Origin: Halogeometricum pallidum JCM 14848 | GTDB taxonomy: Archaea; Halobacteriota; Halobacteria; Halobacteriales; Haloferacaceae | Length of the DNA stretch: 64,000 bases | Direction of reading: 5' to 3' | NCBI RefSeq assembly: GCF_000337095.1 | Contig: NZ_AOIV01000004.1 | Location: 21,021 to 85,020, forward strand | In this document: in pieces, positions 25,207 to 33,385 of the stretch | Layout of the letters: each line of letters starts with the position of its first letter | Position numbering within the stretch: position 1 is the stretch's first letter | Notes under the pieces: generated by a model | Seen by the model: the letters and a program-made list of their open reading frames with translations, nothing else | What the model was told of the DNA's origin: nothing | Database searches by the model: none | Made by a program: the position numbers and the translations under genes

Positions 25207-27294
25207 ATGCACCATCCCGGTCCACCGCGGTTCATGGCTGTCGGCGAAACGGTACAGCTTGCACCGAGAGACCCCGACCCCGACGCGACGTACCGCTGGC
25301 ACGTGAAGAGCGCGCCCGTCGCGAGCCAACTCGAACTGCCCGACGACGAGAACGTCGTTCCCTTTTCGCCCGATACGGCGGGGACGTACGTGCTCGAACT
25401 CGAGGCCCCCGACGAAACGCACACGCTCACCGTCCGCGTCTTCTCCGGCGAACTCGCGCCTGTCGGCGTCGGCGGCGGCGCCAGCGGGATGAGCGGATCG
25501 AGCGGGATGAGCGGGTCGGCGCGTCCGACGGGAGGGAGCGGCGGCGTCTCCGGTTCCGGGTCGGGCGCGGGGTCCGGCGGCGGCAAGGGCGGCGGCCGAC
25601 CGCGCGTCCAACTACAGGGTAGCGTCGAGGACGACGTCTTCGTCGTCCGCGCGGACCCGCAGACCCACCCGGACAGCGACACCGACCGCGATAACATCGT
25701 CGTCGAGTTCCTCGTCGACGACCGCGACGGCGTCTCCTCCTCGGCCGTCGAGATCGACGGCTGGGAGCTTCGAATCCCCCTCTCGGCTATCGGGAACCGC
25801 GTCCGCGTCCACGGCGTCGCCCTCGCGGACGCCTACAGCGTGCCCGACACCGTGGAGTTCTCGCGCGAGCAGATGACCGACGGCGGTGATCGACCCGAAG
25901 ATTTTCGAATCTCGTCGGAGCGAAACTCCGACGGCGGTGAGCGGAGCGAAGCCACGCGAACCTCGGCGGAACTGCGTTCCGACGGGGGTGAAGCGGAGAC
26001 GATACCGACGCGCGGCAACGCCGTCTCCGGCGTCGTCGACCGCCCGAACGACCCGCCGGAGTGGTCGAAGGACGTCACCCTGTACGAGATATACGTCCGC
26101 GGGTTCACCGACGACGAGGAACACGACTCGGTCTTCGAGGCGTTCGAGGAGCGACTCGACTACCTGGAGGAACTGGGCGTCGACTGCCTGTGGCTCACGC
26201 CGGTCCTGCAGAACGACCACGCGCCGCACGGCTACAACATCGTGGACTTCTACGACATCGCCGAGGACCTCGGCACCCGCGAGGACTACGAGGCGTTCGT
26301 CGACGCCGCCCACGACCACGGGATGAAGGTGCTGTTCGACCTCGTGTTGAACCACTCCGCACGCGACCACCCGTTCTTCGAGGACGCCTACAAGAACCCC
26401 GACTCGGAGTACTACGACTGGTACGAGTGGCAGGAGAGCGGCGAACCGGGCACGTACTTCGACTGGGAGTTCATCGCCAACTTCGACTACACCAACCTCG
26501 AGGTCCGCCGCTACCTCCTCGACGCCGTCGACATCTGGGCGGAGATAGCCGACGGCTTCCGCTGCGATATGGCGTGGGCCGTCCCGAACACGTTCTGGCA
26601 GGAACTGCACGACCGGGTGAAAGAGAAAGACCCCGAGTTCCTCCTCCTCGACGAGACCATCCCGTACATCGCGGACTTCCACAACGGGATGTTCGACATG
26701 CACTTCGACACCACGCTGTACTTCACGATGCGGCAGGTGGGCGACGGCAACATGCCCGCCGAGGCCGTCCTCGACGCCGTCGACCAACGCGCGGAGGTGG
26801 GCTTCCCCCCGCACGCGTCGTTCATGCTGTACATCGAGAACCACGACGAGACGCGCTACATCGTCGAGTGCGGCGACGACGCCGCGATGGCCGCCGCGGG
26901 AGCGCTATTTACGCTCCCCGGCGTCCCGATGCTGTACGGCGGACAGGAGATCGGTCAGCGCGGCCGCCGGGACGCCCTCGCGTGGGACCACGCCCGCGAA
27001 GAGATTCAGGAGCACTACAAGCGCCTCATCGAGGTCAAAAACGAGACGCCGGCGCTCGGGTACGACGGCGCCTACCGGCGCGTCGACTACGAGTCCGACA
27101 CCGACCGCGCCGTCGCGTTCCTCCGCGAACACGACGGTGACGCCTACGTCTGCGTCCTCAACTTCGGTTCCGACCCCGCGACGGTAACGCTGGACGACCG
27201 CGAGGTGGACTCGACGGACCTCGTCACCGGCGAGGACGTCGCCACCGCCGACGGACTGGAAGTCGAACACGTCGCCGTCCTCCCGGTGAACTGA
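25207..27294 (+). CDS. GH13 alpha-amylase-family protein with N-terminal beta domain and linker
   Basis: A 695-residue alpha-glucan-active enzyme without a signal peptide. Residues 1-80 form a beta domain (FMAVGETVQLAPRDPDPDAT, TAGTYVLELEAPDET). Residues about 85-135 are a Gly/Ser/Met linker. A second beta domain (about 140-220) and a 17-residue repeat region (225-262) follow. The GH13 barrel starts near 280 (DVTLYEIYVRGF) with DLVLNHSA, nucleophile Asp in GFRCDMAW near 454, acid Glu in LLLDETIP, and ENHDETR near 545. The start ATG 25207 is used because the upstream open frame to 24985 runs into the GH15 promoter. The gene is divergent from the GH15 gene. Confidence 0.9.
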   Translation: MHHPGPPRFMAVGETVQLAPRDPDPDATYRWHVKSAPVASQLELPDDENVVPFSPDTAGTYVLELEAPDETHTLTVRVFSGELAPVGVGGGASGMSGSSGMSGSARPTGGSGGVSGSGSGAGSGGGKGGGRPRVQLQGSVEDDVFVVRADPQTHPDSDTDRDNIVVEFLVDDRDGVSSSAVEIDGWELRIPLSAIGNRVRVHGVALADAYSVPDTVEFSREQMTDGGDRPEDFRISSERNSDGGERSEATRTSAELRSDGGEAETIPTRGNAVSGVVDRPNDPPEWSKDVTLYEIYVRGFTDDEEHDSVFEAFEERLDYLEELGVDCLWLTPVLQNDHAPHGYNIVDFYDIAEDLGTREDYEAFVDAAHDHGMKVLFDLVLNHSARDHPFFEDAYKNPDSEYYDWYEWQESGEPGTYFDWEFIANFDYTNLEVRRYLLDAVDIWAEIADGFRCDMAWAVPNTFWQELHDRVKEKDPEFLLLDETIPYIADFHNGMFDMHFDTTLYFTMRQVGDGNMPAEAVLDAVDQRAEVGFPPHASFMLYIENHDETRYIVECGDDAAMAAAGALFTLPGVPMLYGGQEIGQRGRRDALAWDHAREEIQEHYKRLIEVKNETPALGYDGAYRRVDYESDTDRAVAFLREHDGDAYVCVLNFGSDPATVTLDDREVDSTDLVTGEDVATADGLEVEHVAVLPVN
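25879..25992 (+). repeat. 51-base tandem repeat in the GH13 gene
   Basis: Units begin at 25879, 25930 and 25981 (the third is partial). They encode DGGDRPEDFRISSERNS, DGGERSEATRTSAELRS and DGGEAE. The exact 51-base spacing keeps the reading frame. The region is a disordered, charged linker just before the catalytic barrel. Confidence 0.75.
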
Positions 27295-27298
27295 GGGG

Positions 27299-27547
27299 AT
27301 GACGACCGACGCGGGCGTCCAACTCCTCGACGAACTGACCGACGAACTCCTCTTCGCGGCCAACATAGAGGGCGTTCCCGTCGAGGTGTCTCCTGACTCT
27401 CTCGCCACGGACGCCGCCGCCGATGCCAACGCACCCGCGATTCCGACCAACGGCTGGGAGCCCGCGCTGACCGCGCCGGACGTCGACGCCGACACGGAGG
27501 TCACACTCGCCAACGCCGACGCCGTCGTCTGGCGACGGGAGCCGTAG
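27299..27547 (+). CDS. Small acidic hypothetical protein after the GH13 gene
   Basis: Unrecognised, 82 residues, strongly acidic with host-like codon use. It starts 5 bases after the GH13 stop codon (ATG 27299), which suggests cotranscription. The sequence LLDELTDELLFAANIEGVPV could form one amphipathic helix; the rest is Ala/Asp/Pro-rich. No cysteine or membrane segment. Function unknown. Confidence 0.6.
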   Translation: MTTDAGVQLLDELTDELLFAANIEGVPVEVSPDSLATDAAADANAPAIPTNGWEPALTAPDVDADTEVTLANADAVVWRREP

Positions 27548-27699
27548 AACTGCGCCTCCGAGAGGACCCTTTCGCCGCCGGAGGGGTACGCGGGCGGGGC
27601 TTTCGAGGTGGTTCCGACGACGTCACCGTCCGCATGCTTCGACCGAGGACTCGGGAGAGACGCGACCCGCAAACCCTGAATACCCGCAGTTCAAACGGG

Positions 27700-27948
27700 G
27701 TGACAGTGACAGAGACGTACGTCTGCCCGCACTGCGGCACGACCCAAGAGCGCTCGTACCGGGTGAGGCTCATCATCGTGACGTGCCCGGAGTGCGGCGA
27801 GAACGGTCGGCACGTCCACGCCTCGTACGTGGACCTACTGGACGAGGTGCCCGAGGAGGACAAACCCGACGAGTGGTCGCGGATGCCGCTGGACGAACGA
27901 CTGCTGGACGCGGTGAAACGCGGTCTCGTCGACCTTAGGTTCTCCTGA
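27700..27948 (+). CDS. Small zinc-ribbon protein
   Basis: An 82-residue protein with two CPxCG knuckles, C9/C12 (CPHCG) and C29/C32 (CPECG), so it probably binds one zinc. The C-terminal half is acidic and helical (RMPLDERLLDAVKRG). GTG 27700 is chosen; the frame is open from 27634 but the earlier residues are basic and not protein-like for this host. It lies 18 bases before the HPP gene. Zinc ribbons of this size are numerous in haloarchaea, and the partner, RNA or protein, is unknown. Confidence 0.75.
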   Translation: MTVTETYVCPHCGTTQERSYRVRLIIVTCPECGENGRHVHASYVDLLDEVPEEDKPDEWSRMPLDERLLDAVKRGLVDLRFS

Positions 27949-27965
27949 GTCTCCTCTTCGACCCG

Positions 27966-28463
27966 ATGCCTCTCAACGGACCGACGTTCGGCCTGCCAGA
28001 CCCCGTCACCGTCGGCGTCCGAGCGACGCTCCTGTTGGCCATCGCGGGGGCGACGGCGTGGGTCACGGGGATTCCGGCGCTGTTTCCGAGCCTCGGACCC
28101 TCGGCGTTCGTCCTCGCCGCCCGGGACCAGGGGCCGACCCCCCGAACGGTCCTCGGCGGCCACGCCGTCGGCGTCGTCTGCGGCCTCCTCGCCTACACCG
28201 CCGCCGCGGCGGTGTTCTCGGTGCCGACGACGCCGCTGGATTTCCACCCGCCGTGGCTGGTCGTCAGCGGCGTCGTCGCCGTCGGCCTCACGAGTTCCGG
28301 GATGCTCGCCGTCGACGCCGTCCATCCGCCGGCGTGCGCGACGACGCTCATCGTCGCCCTCGGTCTCATGTCGACCCTCTCGGAGGCGGCGCTCGTCCTC
28401 CCGGCGGTGGCGTCGCTGCTCGTCGTCGACCGGTTCACGTCCCGGATCCACCTCCCCTTCTGA
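27966..28463 (+). CDS. HPP-family membrane protein
   Basis: A 165-residue integral membrane protein with four or five hydrophobic segments. It has the family hallmarks FPSLGPSAFVLA near residues 39-50 and AVDAVHPPACATTLI near 116-130, which contains the HPP motif. HPP proteins have been linked to nitrite transport in plants and cyanobacteria; the substrate here is not known. Downstream of the zinc-ribbon gene; it converges with the helicase gene, leaving only 4 bases between stop codons. Confidence 0.87.
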   Translation: MPLNGPTFGLPDPVTVGVRATLLLAIAGATAWVTGIPALFPSLGPSAFVLAARDQGPTPRTVLGGHAVGVVCGLLAYTAAAAVFSVPTTPLDFHPPWLVVSGVVAVGLTSSGMLAVDAVHPPACATTLIVALGLMSTLSEAALVLPAVASLLVVDRFTSRIHLPF

Positions 28464-28467
28464 CGGC

Positions 28468-30903
28468 TCACGTCTCCCGGCCGCTCAGCGCCGCCAGCAG
28501 GTGCACCGCCTCGGTCTTCGACAGCGGGTCGTTCGCGTTGCCGCACTGCGGCGACTGCACGCAGGCCGGACAGCCGTCCTCGCAGTCGCAGTCGCGTATC
28601 AGTCCGTGCGTCCGTCGGAGCAGCGTCTCCACCTCGTCGTAGCCGCTCTCGGTCAGGCCGACGCCGCCGGGGTGGCCGTCGTAGACGAATATCGTCGATC
28701 GGTCGGTGTGCGGGTGGTGCGGCGTCGACAGGCCGCCGATATCCCCGCGGTCGCAGAGAAAGGAGAGGGGGAACAGCGATATCATCCCGTGCTCGGCGGC
28801 GTGGATGCCACCGCCGAAGCCGTACTCGCCGCCGGAGAGGTCGTACTGCCCGGCGCCGTCCTCCCGCGTCTCCTCGCCGAGCGCGCGCATCTCGCGTTCC
28901 ACGTCCGCCGGGACGGTGTAGTAGAGCGCCTTCGTGCGGAGGGTCGTCTCCGGGAGGTCCAGCGACCCGCGGCCGATGGCCTCGCCGCGCTTGGGGTCGC
29001 GGCGCTCGAAGCCCGTTATCCGCTTTCGCATCGTCACGTCGGCGAAGCGCACCTCGGTGTCCGGGCGGGCGTCGAGCGGTTTCGCCTTCAAATCTTCCTC
29101 GACGGTTATCTCCTTGTCGTGCAGGACGCGCGTGTAGTAGTCCGCCCACGTCGGGTGAAGCGTCGCCACGTCGCGGTCCAAATCGAGTTCCGTCACCTCG
29201 TAGGACTGCCCCTGGTGGTGGTAGATGGCCCCCGGATGGGCGTCGCGGAGGGCGTCCCCGAACGACAGCGACGCGACCACGTCGTTCGACCGGCCGTCCA
29301 GCAGGTCCACCTCCCGGCTCTCGATGGTCCGCAGGCTCATCTCGTGCTGGGGGCTGCCGTCTCCCGAATAGGTCCAGCGAACGCCCTCCGCGGTGTCGCG
29401 GCGTTCCAGCGTTCCCTCCGCCTCCAAGCCGGCAACCACGTCGGGCGTCGTCGGTCCGAAGTGGCGCTCCTCGTCCGGTTTCAGCCAGTTCTCGGCGGCG
29501 GCGCTGGCGACGTGCGAGGGGAGCAGTTCCGCGTTCTCGGGGTTGCAGACGGCGCGCTCCGGTTCCCCGTCCCAGAACTCCTCGGGATGGGTCAGGAGGT
29601 ACTGGTCGAGTTGGTCCTCGCCGCCGACCATGACCACGAGGGCGTCGTCGCTCCCCCGCCCCGCCCGTCCGGCCTGCTGGAACGCCGACATCCGCGTGCC
29701 CGGGTAGCCGTCGATGAGGACGGCGTCGAGTCCGCCCACGTCGACGCCGAGTTCGAGCGCGTTCGTCGACCAGACGCCGGTGACGCTCCCGTCGTGCAGG
29801 CCGGCCTCTAGCTCCCGGCGTCGCTCGTGTTTCAGCGCGCCCTGATACGCCGCGACGCCGGCGGCCGCCTCGTTCTCGCCGCGTTCGCGGAGTTCGCTCG
29901 CGCTCTCGGAAGCGTAGCGCTCGGCGGCCTGTCTGGCCCTGGTGAACGCGAGCGTCTGGTGCCCGCGCGACAGCAGGTCCACGAAGAGGTTCTGCGTCTC
30001 GACGTGGCTGGAGCGCCGCCTGCCGCTCCCGCCGCGGTCCCCCTCGTACTCCGGCGGGTTCCAGAGCACCCAGTGCGTCGCTCCGGTGCCGCTGGTGTCC
30101 TCGTCGACGAGGCGGAAGGTGTCCTCCCCCTTCCCGGTGATTCGCGCGGCGTGTTCCACCGGGTTGCCGATGGTCGCCGAACAGCAGACGTACTGCGGGT
30201 CGCTGCCGAACCGCTCGCAGACGCGGTTGAGGCGGCGGAGCGTCAGGGCGACGTGGCTGCCGAACACGCCGCGGTAGCCGTGCACCTCGTCTATCACGAC
30301 CGTCTCCAGCGAGGAGAAGAACCACTCCCACAGGCGGTGGGCGTGCGGCAGGAGGGCGTAGTGGAGCATGTCGGGGTTCGACAGGAGGACGGTCGGCCCC
30401 CGGTCCCGCACGTCCCGCTTCTCCGTCTTCGAGAGGCGCCCGGTGTACTGCCCGACGGAGACGCGACTGCCGAAGCCGAGGCCGTGCGCGAGGTCCGACA
30501 GCGTCTCGTCCTGGTCGGCGACGAGGGCGTTCTGCGGACCCAAGTAGAGCGTCCGTCCTCCGTGGTCCATCGCTCGTTCGAACGCCGGCACCGTGTACGC
30601 GAGGCTCTTTCCGCTGGCCGTTTGCGTGGCCAACACGACGTTACCGCCGTCGCGGACGGCCTCGATAGCCTCGACTTGGTGTCGATAGAGGCGGTCGATG
30701 CCGCGGTCCGCGAGCGCCGACTCGAGGCGCGGTTCGAGCGTCGCGTCCGCGAACTCGGGGCCGCGCGCCGGGACGCGCCGGTGGTCGCGTATCTGCCCGT
30801 CGTAGTACGGCCGGTCCCGAAGCCACGCGACGAGTTCGTTCACGCCGACTCTCGGGACGCGACCGACCTGACGGTTTCGGGCCGGCGGGCGGCGCCTTCG
30901 CAT
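28468..30903 (-). CDS. MrfA/Hrq1-type DNA-repair helicase (DEAD/H with DUF1998)
   Basis: An 811-residue superfamily 2 helicase. The Walker A is TASGKS at 95-100, and DEVHG, SATIGNP and QQAGRAGRG motifs follow. The C-terminal DUF1998/MZB region ends with [17 protein letters not shown], whose four Cys probably bind zinc. This arrangement is that of Bacillus MrfA and fungal Hrq1, 3'-5' helicases in DNA crosslink repair, so a similar role is inferred. ATG 30903 is used; a GTG seven codons earlier (30924) is possible and a GTG inside MVNELVAWL is less likely. It is divergent from the DCC-protein gene. Confidence 0.9.
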   Translation of the reverse strand: MRRRRPPARNRQVGRVPRVGVNELVAWLRDRPYYDGQIRDHRRVPARGPEFADATLEPRLESALADRGIDRLYRHQVEAIEAVRDGGNVVLATQTASGKSLAYTVPAFERAMDHGGRTLYLGPQNALVADQDETLSDLAHGLGFGSRVSVGQYTGRLSKTEKRDVRDRGPTVLLSNPDMLHYALLPHAHRLWEWFFSSLETVVIDEVHGYRGVFGSHVALTLRRLNRVCERFGSDPQYVCCSATIGNPVEHAARITGKGEDTFRLVDEDTSGTGATHWVLWNPPEYEGDRGGSGRRRSSHVETQNLFVDLLSRGHQTLAFTRARQAAERYASESASELRERGENEAAAGVAAYQGALKHERRRELEAGLHDGSVTGVWSTNALELGVDVGGLDAVLIDGYPGTRMSAFQQAGRAGRGSDDALVVMVGGEDQLDQYLLTHPEEFWDGEPERAVCNPENAELLPSHVASAAAENWLKPDEERHFGPTTPDVVAGLEAEGTLERRDTAEGVRWTYSGDGSPQHEMSLRTIESREVDLLDGRSNDVVASLSFGDALRDAHPGAIYHHQGQSYEVTELDLDRDVATLHPTWADYYTRVLHDKEITVEEDLKAKPLDARPDTEVRFADVTMRKRITGFERRDPKRGEAIGRGSLDLPETTLRTKALYYTVPADVEREMRALGEETREDGAGQYDLSGGEYGFGGGIHAAEHGMISLFPLSFLCDRGDIGGLSTPHHPHTDRSTIFVYDGHPGGVGLTESGYDEVETLLRRTHGLIRDCDCEDGCPACVQSPQCGNANDPLSKTEAVHLLAALSGRET

Positions 30904-30954
30904 CCCGTTTTCCCACCCCGGCACCGTTTTGCGCTCGCGGGCCCAACTCGGCGT

Positions 30955-31380
30955 ATGTCACGGTACGAGGCGGTCCTCGTGTACGACGGCGAGTGTCCGT
31001 ACTGCTCCATCGCGGCGCGCGCCCTGCGGAAACTAGACGAGGTGGGCGCCATCTCGTGGTACGACGACGCCGCGCAGGCGTTCCTCGGACGGCAGTTCGG
31101 CGAGGCGCCGTTCGCCATGTTCCTCGTCGACCGGAGCGAGGGGCGCGTCTACGCCGGACAGTCGGCCGCCGAGGAACTCGCAGAGCGCGCCGGGACGCCC
31201 GGCATCGTGAGTTCGCTCGTCCGCGACAACTACGAGCGCATCGCGGGGGTCGTCGGCGCGGCCAGCGGACGCGGTCGCGACCCGGACGACTACCACGGGA
31301 CGTACGATCTGACCGAGGACGCGGCCGCTCTCTTCGACCGCCTCGTCGACTCGGCGGCCGAGCGACCCGCGGCGCTCTGA
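30955..31380 (+). CDS. DCC-family thiol-disulfide oxidoreductase-like protein
   Basis: A 141-residue DUF393 protein with the signature [16 protein letters not shown] at about residues 8-23, including the CxxC redox pair C14/C17 in a thioredoxin-like fold. The function of the family is poorly known; a thiol-redox role is expected. It ends two bases before the GTG of the DUF123 gene, so the two are probably cotranscribed. Confidence 0.87.
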   Translation: MSRYEAVLVYDGECPYCSIAARALRKLDEVGAISWYDDAAQAFLGRQFGEAPFAMFLVDRSEGRVYAGQSAAEELAERAGTPGIVSSLVRDNYERIAGVVGAASGRGRDPDDYHGTYDLTEDAAALFDRLVDSAAERPAAL

Positions 31381-31382
31381 GC

Positions 31383-31865
31383 GTGGTCTCGCTGCTCGAC
31401 CCCGGCGCGATAGCGGCGGGGACGGACTCGCTCGGCGTCGGCGCGGGCGACGCGCCGCCCGGGACGTACGTGCTGCTGTTCGGACTCTCGGCGGAGAGCG
31501 AGATAGCGGTAGGCGCGCTCGGAACGGCGACGTTTCCGGCTGGCGCGTACGCCTACGTCGGGAGCGCGTTCGGGTCGAACGGCCTCGGACGGGTCGCCCG
31601 ACACCGCCGCGTCGCCGCCGGCGACCACGGCGTTCGACACTGGCACGTCGACTACCTCGGCGGCCACCCGAACACCTCGCTGCTCGCCGTCGCCGCCGCG
31701 CCCCGGACGGACGCGGAGTGCGACGTCGCCGCGGCGTTGAACGCTAAAACCTCGCCGCTCGCGGGGTTCGGAGCGTCGGACTGCGACTGCGAGGCGCACC
31801 TCGCGTATCGAGAAGGGGACGAGAGCCTCCGCTCGGCGGTTCTTGGATATCTCGAAGGGAAATGA
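31383..31865 (+). CDS. DUF123 (GIY-YIG-like) protein
   Basis: A 160-residue protein with [34 protein letters not shown] and the C-terminal [12 protein letters not shown] pattern of DUF123, a GIY-YIG-like family often next to, or fused with, endonuclease III. It lacks an adjoining nth gene here. DNA repair involvement is inferred from family context. GTG 31383 follows the DCC gene by two bases. The stop codon overlaps the first base of a perfect hairpin (31864-31884). Confidence 0.82.
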   Translation: MVSLLDPGAIAAGTDSLGVGAGDAPPGTYVLLFGLSAESEIAVGALGTATFPAGAYAYVGSAFGSNGLGRVARHRRVAAGDHGVRHWHVDYLGGHPNTSLLAVAAAPRTDAECDVAAALNAKTSPLAGFGASDCDCEAHLAYREGDESLRSAVLGYLEGK

Positions 31866-31884
31866 CTGGAGAGAATCTCCAGTC
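31864..31884. terminator. Hairpin overlapping the DUF123 stop codon
   Basis: GACTGGAGA-GAA-TCTCCAGTC, a perfect 9-bp stem with a 3-base loop that starts within the TGA. It is immediately followed by a second hairpin at 31888-31913 (CGCGTCGG/CCGACGCG, 10-base loop). Tandem hairpins at a gene end suggest termination or 3'-end protection. Confidence 0.5.
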
Positions 31885-32256
31885 GGTCGCGTCGGTCCGG
31901 GCGGGCCGACGCGATGTAACTGCCGGTTGTCAGAGGCACCCCGGCATGATTACGTAGTGTTCTCACTCACTTATATTCATCCGTCGGGAATGTTTTCACG
32001 GGATGGTAATACTATATATTAGTTTTCTCTTTTTATATACTGGTCGAGCGTGAAGATATAGATTGGACGCCAAACCGTGTGCCGGTGACGGAACGGTCAC
32101 ACGGCGCCGTCGGCCGAAATGGGGACGAAACGGCGGTTCCGAGTTCCGAGGAGAGGGGGGTGGTCCCTCCGGCCTCGAACGGCCGAGCGGCGACCGCCGA
32201 CGATGCCCGAACGCACACCATTTTGGGGGCGACCGCCTACTGTGAGTCAACGCTCT
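31885..32256. other. Spacer before the aminotransferase gene
   Basis: No gene recognised. It holds the second terminator-like hairpin (31888-31913), an AT-rich block at about 31965-32065 with two TATA-like elements (TACTATATATTAG and TTTTTATATACTGG), and a hairpin GCCG-GTGAC/GTCAC-A-CGGC at 32081-32105. The TATA elements lie too far from ATG 32257 for a leaderless transcript, so a leader of about 190 bases or a small RNA is possible. Confidence 0.45.
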
Positions 32257-33369
32257 ATGTTTCCACCCCTACCGTACCTCGAGTGGATATCCGGTCGCCC
32301 CGAGGAGGCGACGTACGACCTCGGGTCGAGCGACCTGCGAACGTCGGCACACCAGTCGGGGGTGATCCCCGACAGCCTGGTCGACCTCCCCGACCCCGAC
32401 GAGGAGGTGACGCTCCGCTCGCAACTCGCCGACGAGTACGGCGTCGACGAGGAGAACGTGCTCGTCACCGCCGGCGCGACGCACGCGAACCTCGTCGCCG
32501 AGTCGGCCGCCATCTCGGTCGCCGAGAGCGAGGCGGGCGACGCGACGCCGCCGCAGGTGCTCGTCGAGAAACCGGGGTACCAACCGCTCGTCTCCACGCC
32601 CGGCGCCCTCGGCGCGCGCGTCGACCGGTTCATCCGACCGGAGGAGGGAGACGAACTCTCCGCGGACCGAATCGCCGCCGCGGCGCGGAGCAGTTTCGCC
32701 CTCGCGGTCACCTCGAATCGCCACAACCCGACGGGTCGGCTGACGACTCGCGAACGGCTCTCGAAGGCTGCTGACGCCGTCAACGGGGCCGGCGGATACC
32801 TCCTCGTCGACGAGGTGTACGGACCGTTCGTCACCGACGAGACGACCGACGGCGCCTTCGGAGGCGTCACCGCCGCCGGCCTCGACGGCGCCGTCGTCAC
32901 CGGGTCGCTGACGAAGTTCTACGGTCTCGGCGGCCTCCGAATCGGCTGGCTCATCGGCTCCGAAGAGATACTCGACGCCGCCCGCGACGCGGCGTTCCAT
33001 CTCCCCACCGTCGCCGAACCGAGTCGCGCCCTGGCCCGCCGCGCCCTCCACAACCGCGAGGAACTGTCGGCGACGGCCCGCGAACACCTCCGCGCGAACC
33101 ACGAACTCCTCGCGGAGTTCGCCGCGGCACACGAGAAACTCTCCGGGGAGGTGTACGACGGCAGTTCCTACGCGTTCCTCGAGCACGAGGACGCCGACGG
33201 CGACGACGTCGCCGAGGCGGCGTGGGAGGAGGGAATCCTCGTCGTCCCGGGGCGCTTCTTCGACGACGCCGACGGCTTCCGGGTCGCCCTCGGCCGCGAA
33301 CCCGAACACGTCGAGGCGGCGCTGGACGCCCTCTCCGACGTGCTGGCGTCGCTGTCGGCGGACGCCTAA
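32257..33369 (+). CDS. Class I/II PLP-dependent aminotransferase
   Basis: A 370-residue fold-type I aminotransferase. The PLP lysine is in TGSLTKFYGLGGLRIGW (SLTK), the substrate-arginine motif is near GFRVALGREPE, and SNRHNPTG and LLVDEVYGPF are the usual cofactor-contact segments. The substrate amino acid is not deducible. ATG 32257 begins MFPPLPYLEW; a GTG five codons earlier (32242) is also possible. It converges with the dehydrogenase gene, 16 bases away. Confidence 0.88.
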   Translation: MFPPLPYLEWISGRPEEATYDLGSSDLRTSAHQSGVIPDSLVDLPDPDEEVTLRSQLADEYGVDEENVLVTAGATHANLVAESAAISVAESEAGDATPPQVLVEKPGYQPLVSTPGALGARVDRFIRPEEGDELSADRIAAAARSSFALAVTSNRHNPTGRLTTRERLSKAADAVNGAGGYLLVDEVYGPFVTDETTDGAFGGVTAAGLDGAVVTGSLTKFYGLGGLRIGWLIGSEEILDAARDAAFHLPTVAEPSRALARRALHNREELSATAREHLRANHELLAEFAAAHEKLSGEVYDGSSYAFLEHEDADGDDVAEAAWEEGILVVPGRFFDDADGFRVALGREPEHVEAALDALSDVLASLSADA

Positions 33370-33385
33370 TTGCAGCGATTCGGGT

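Noticed and set aside
29827-30954. A plus-strand extension upstream of the DCC-protein gene
   Set aside because: It overlaps the MrfA-type helicase on the other strand and is not protein-like; ATG 30955 is the family start.
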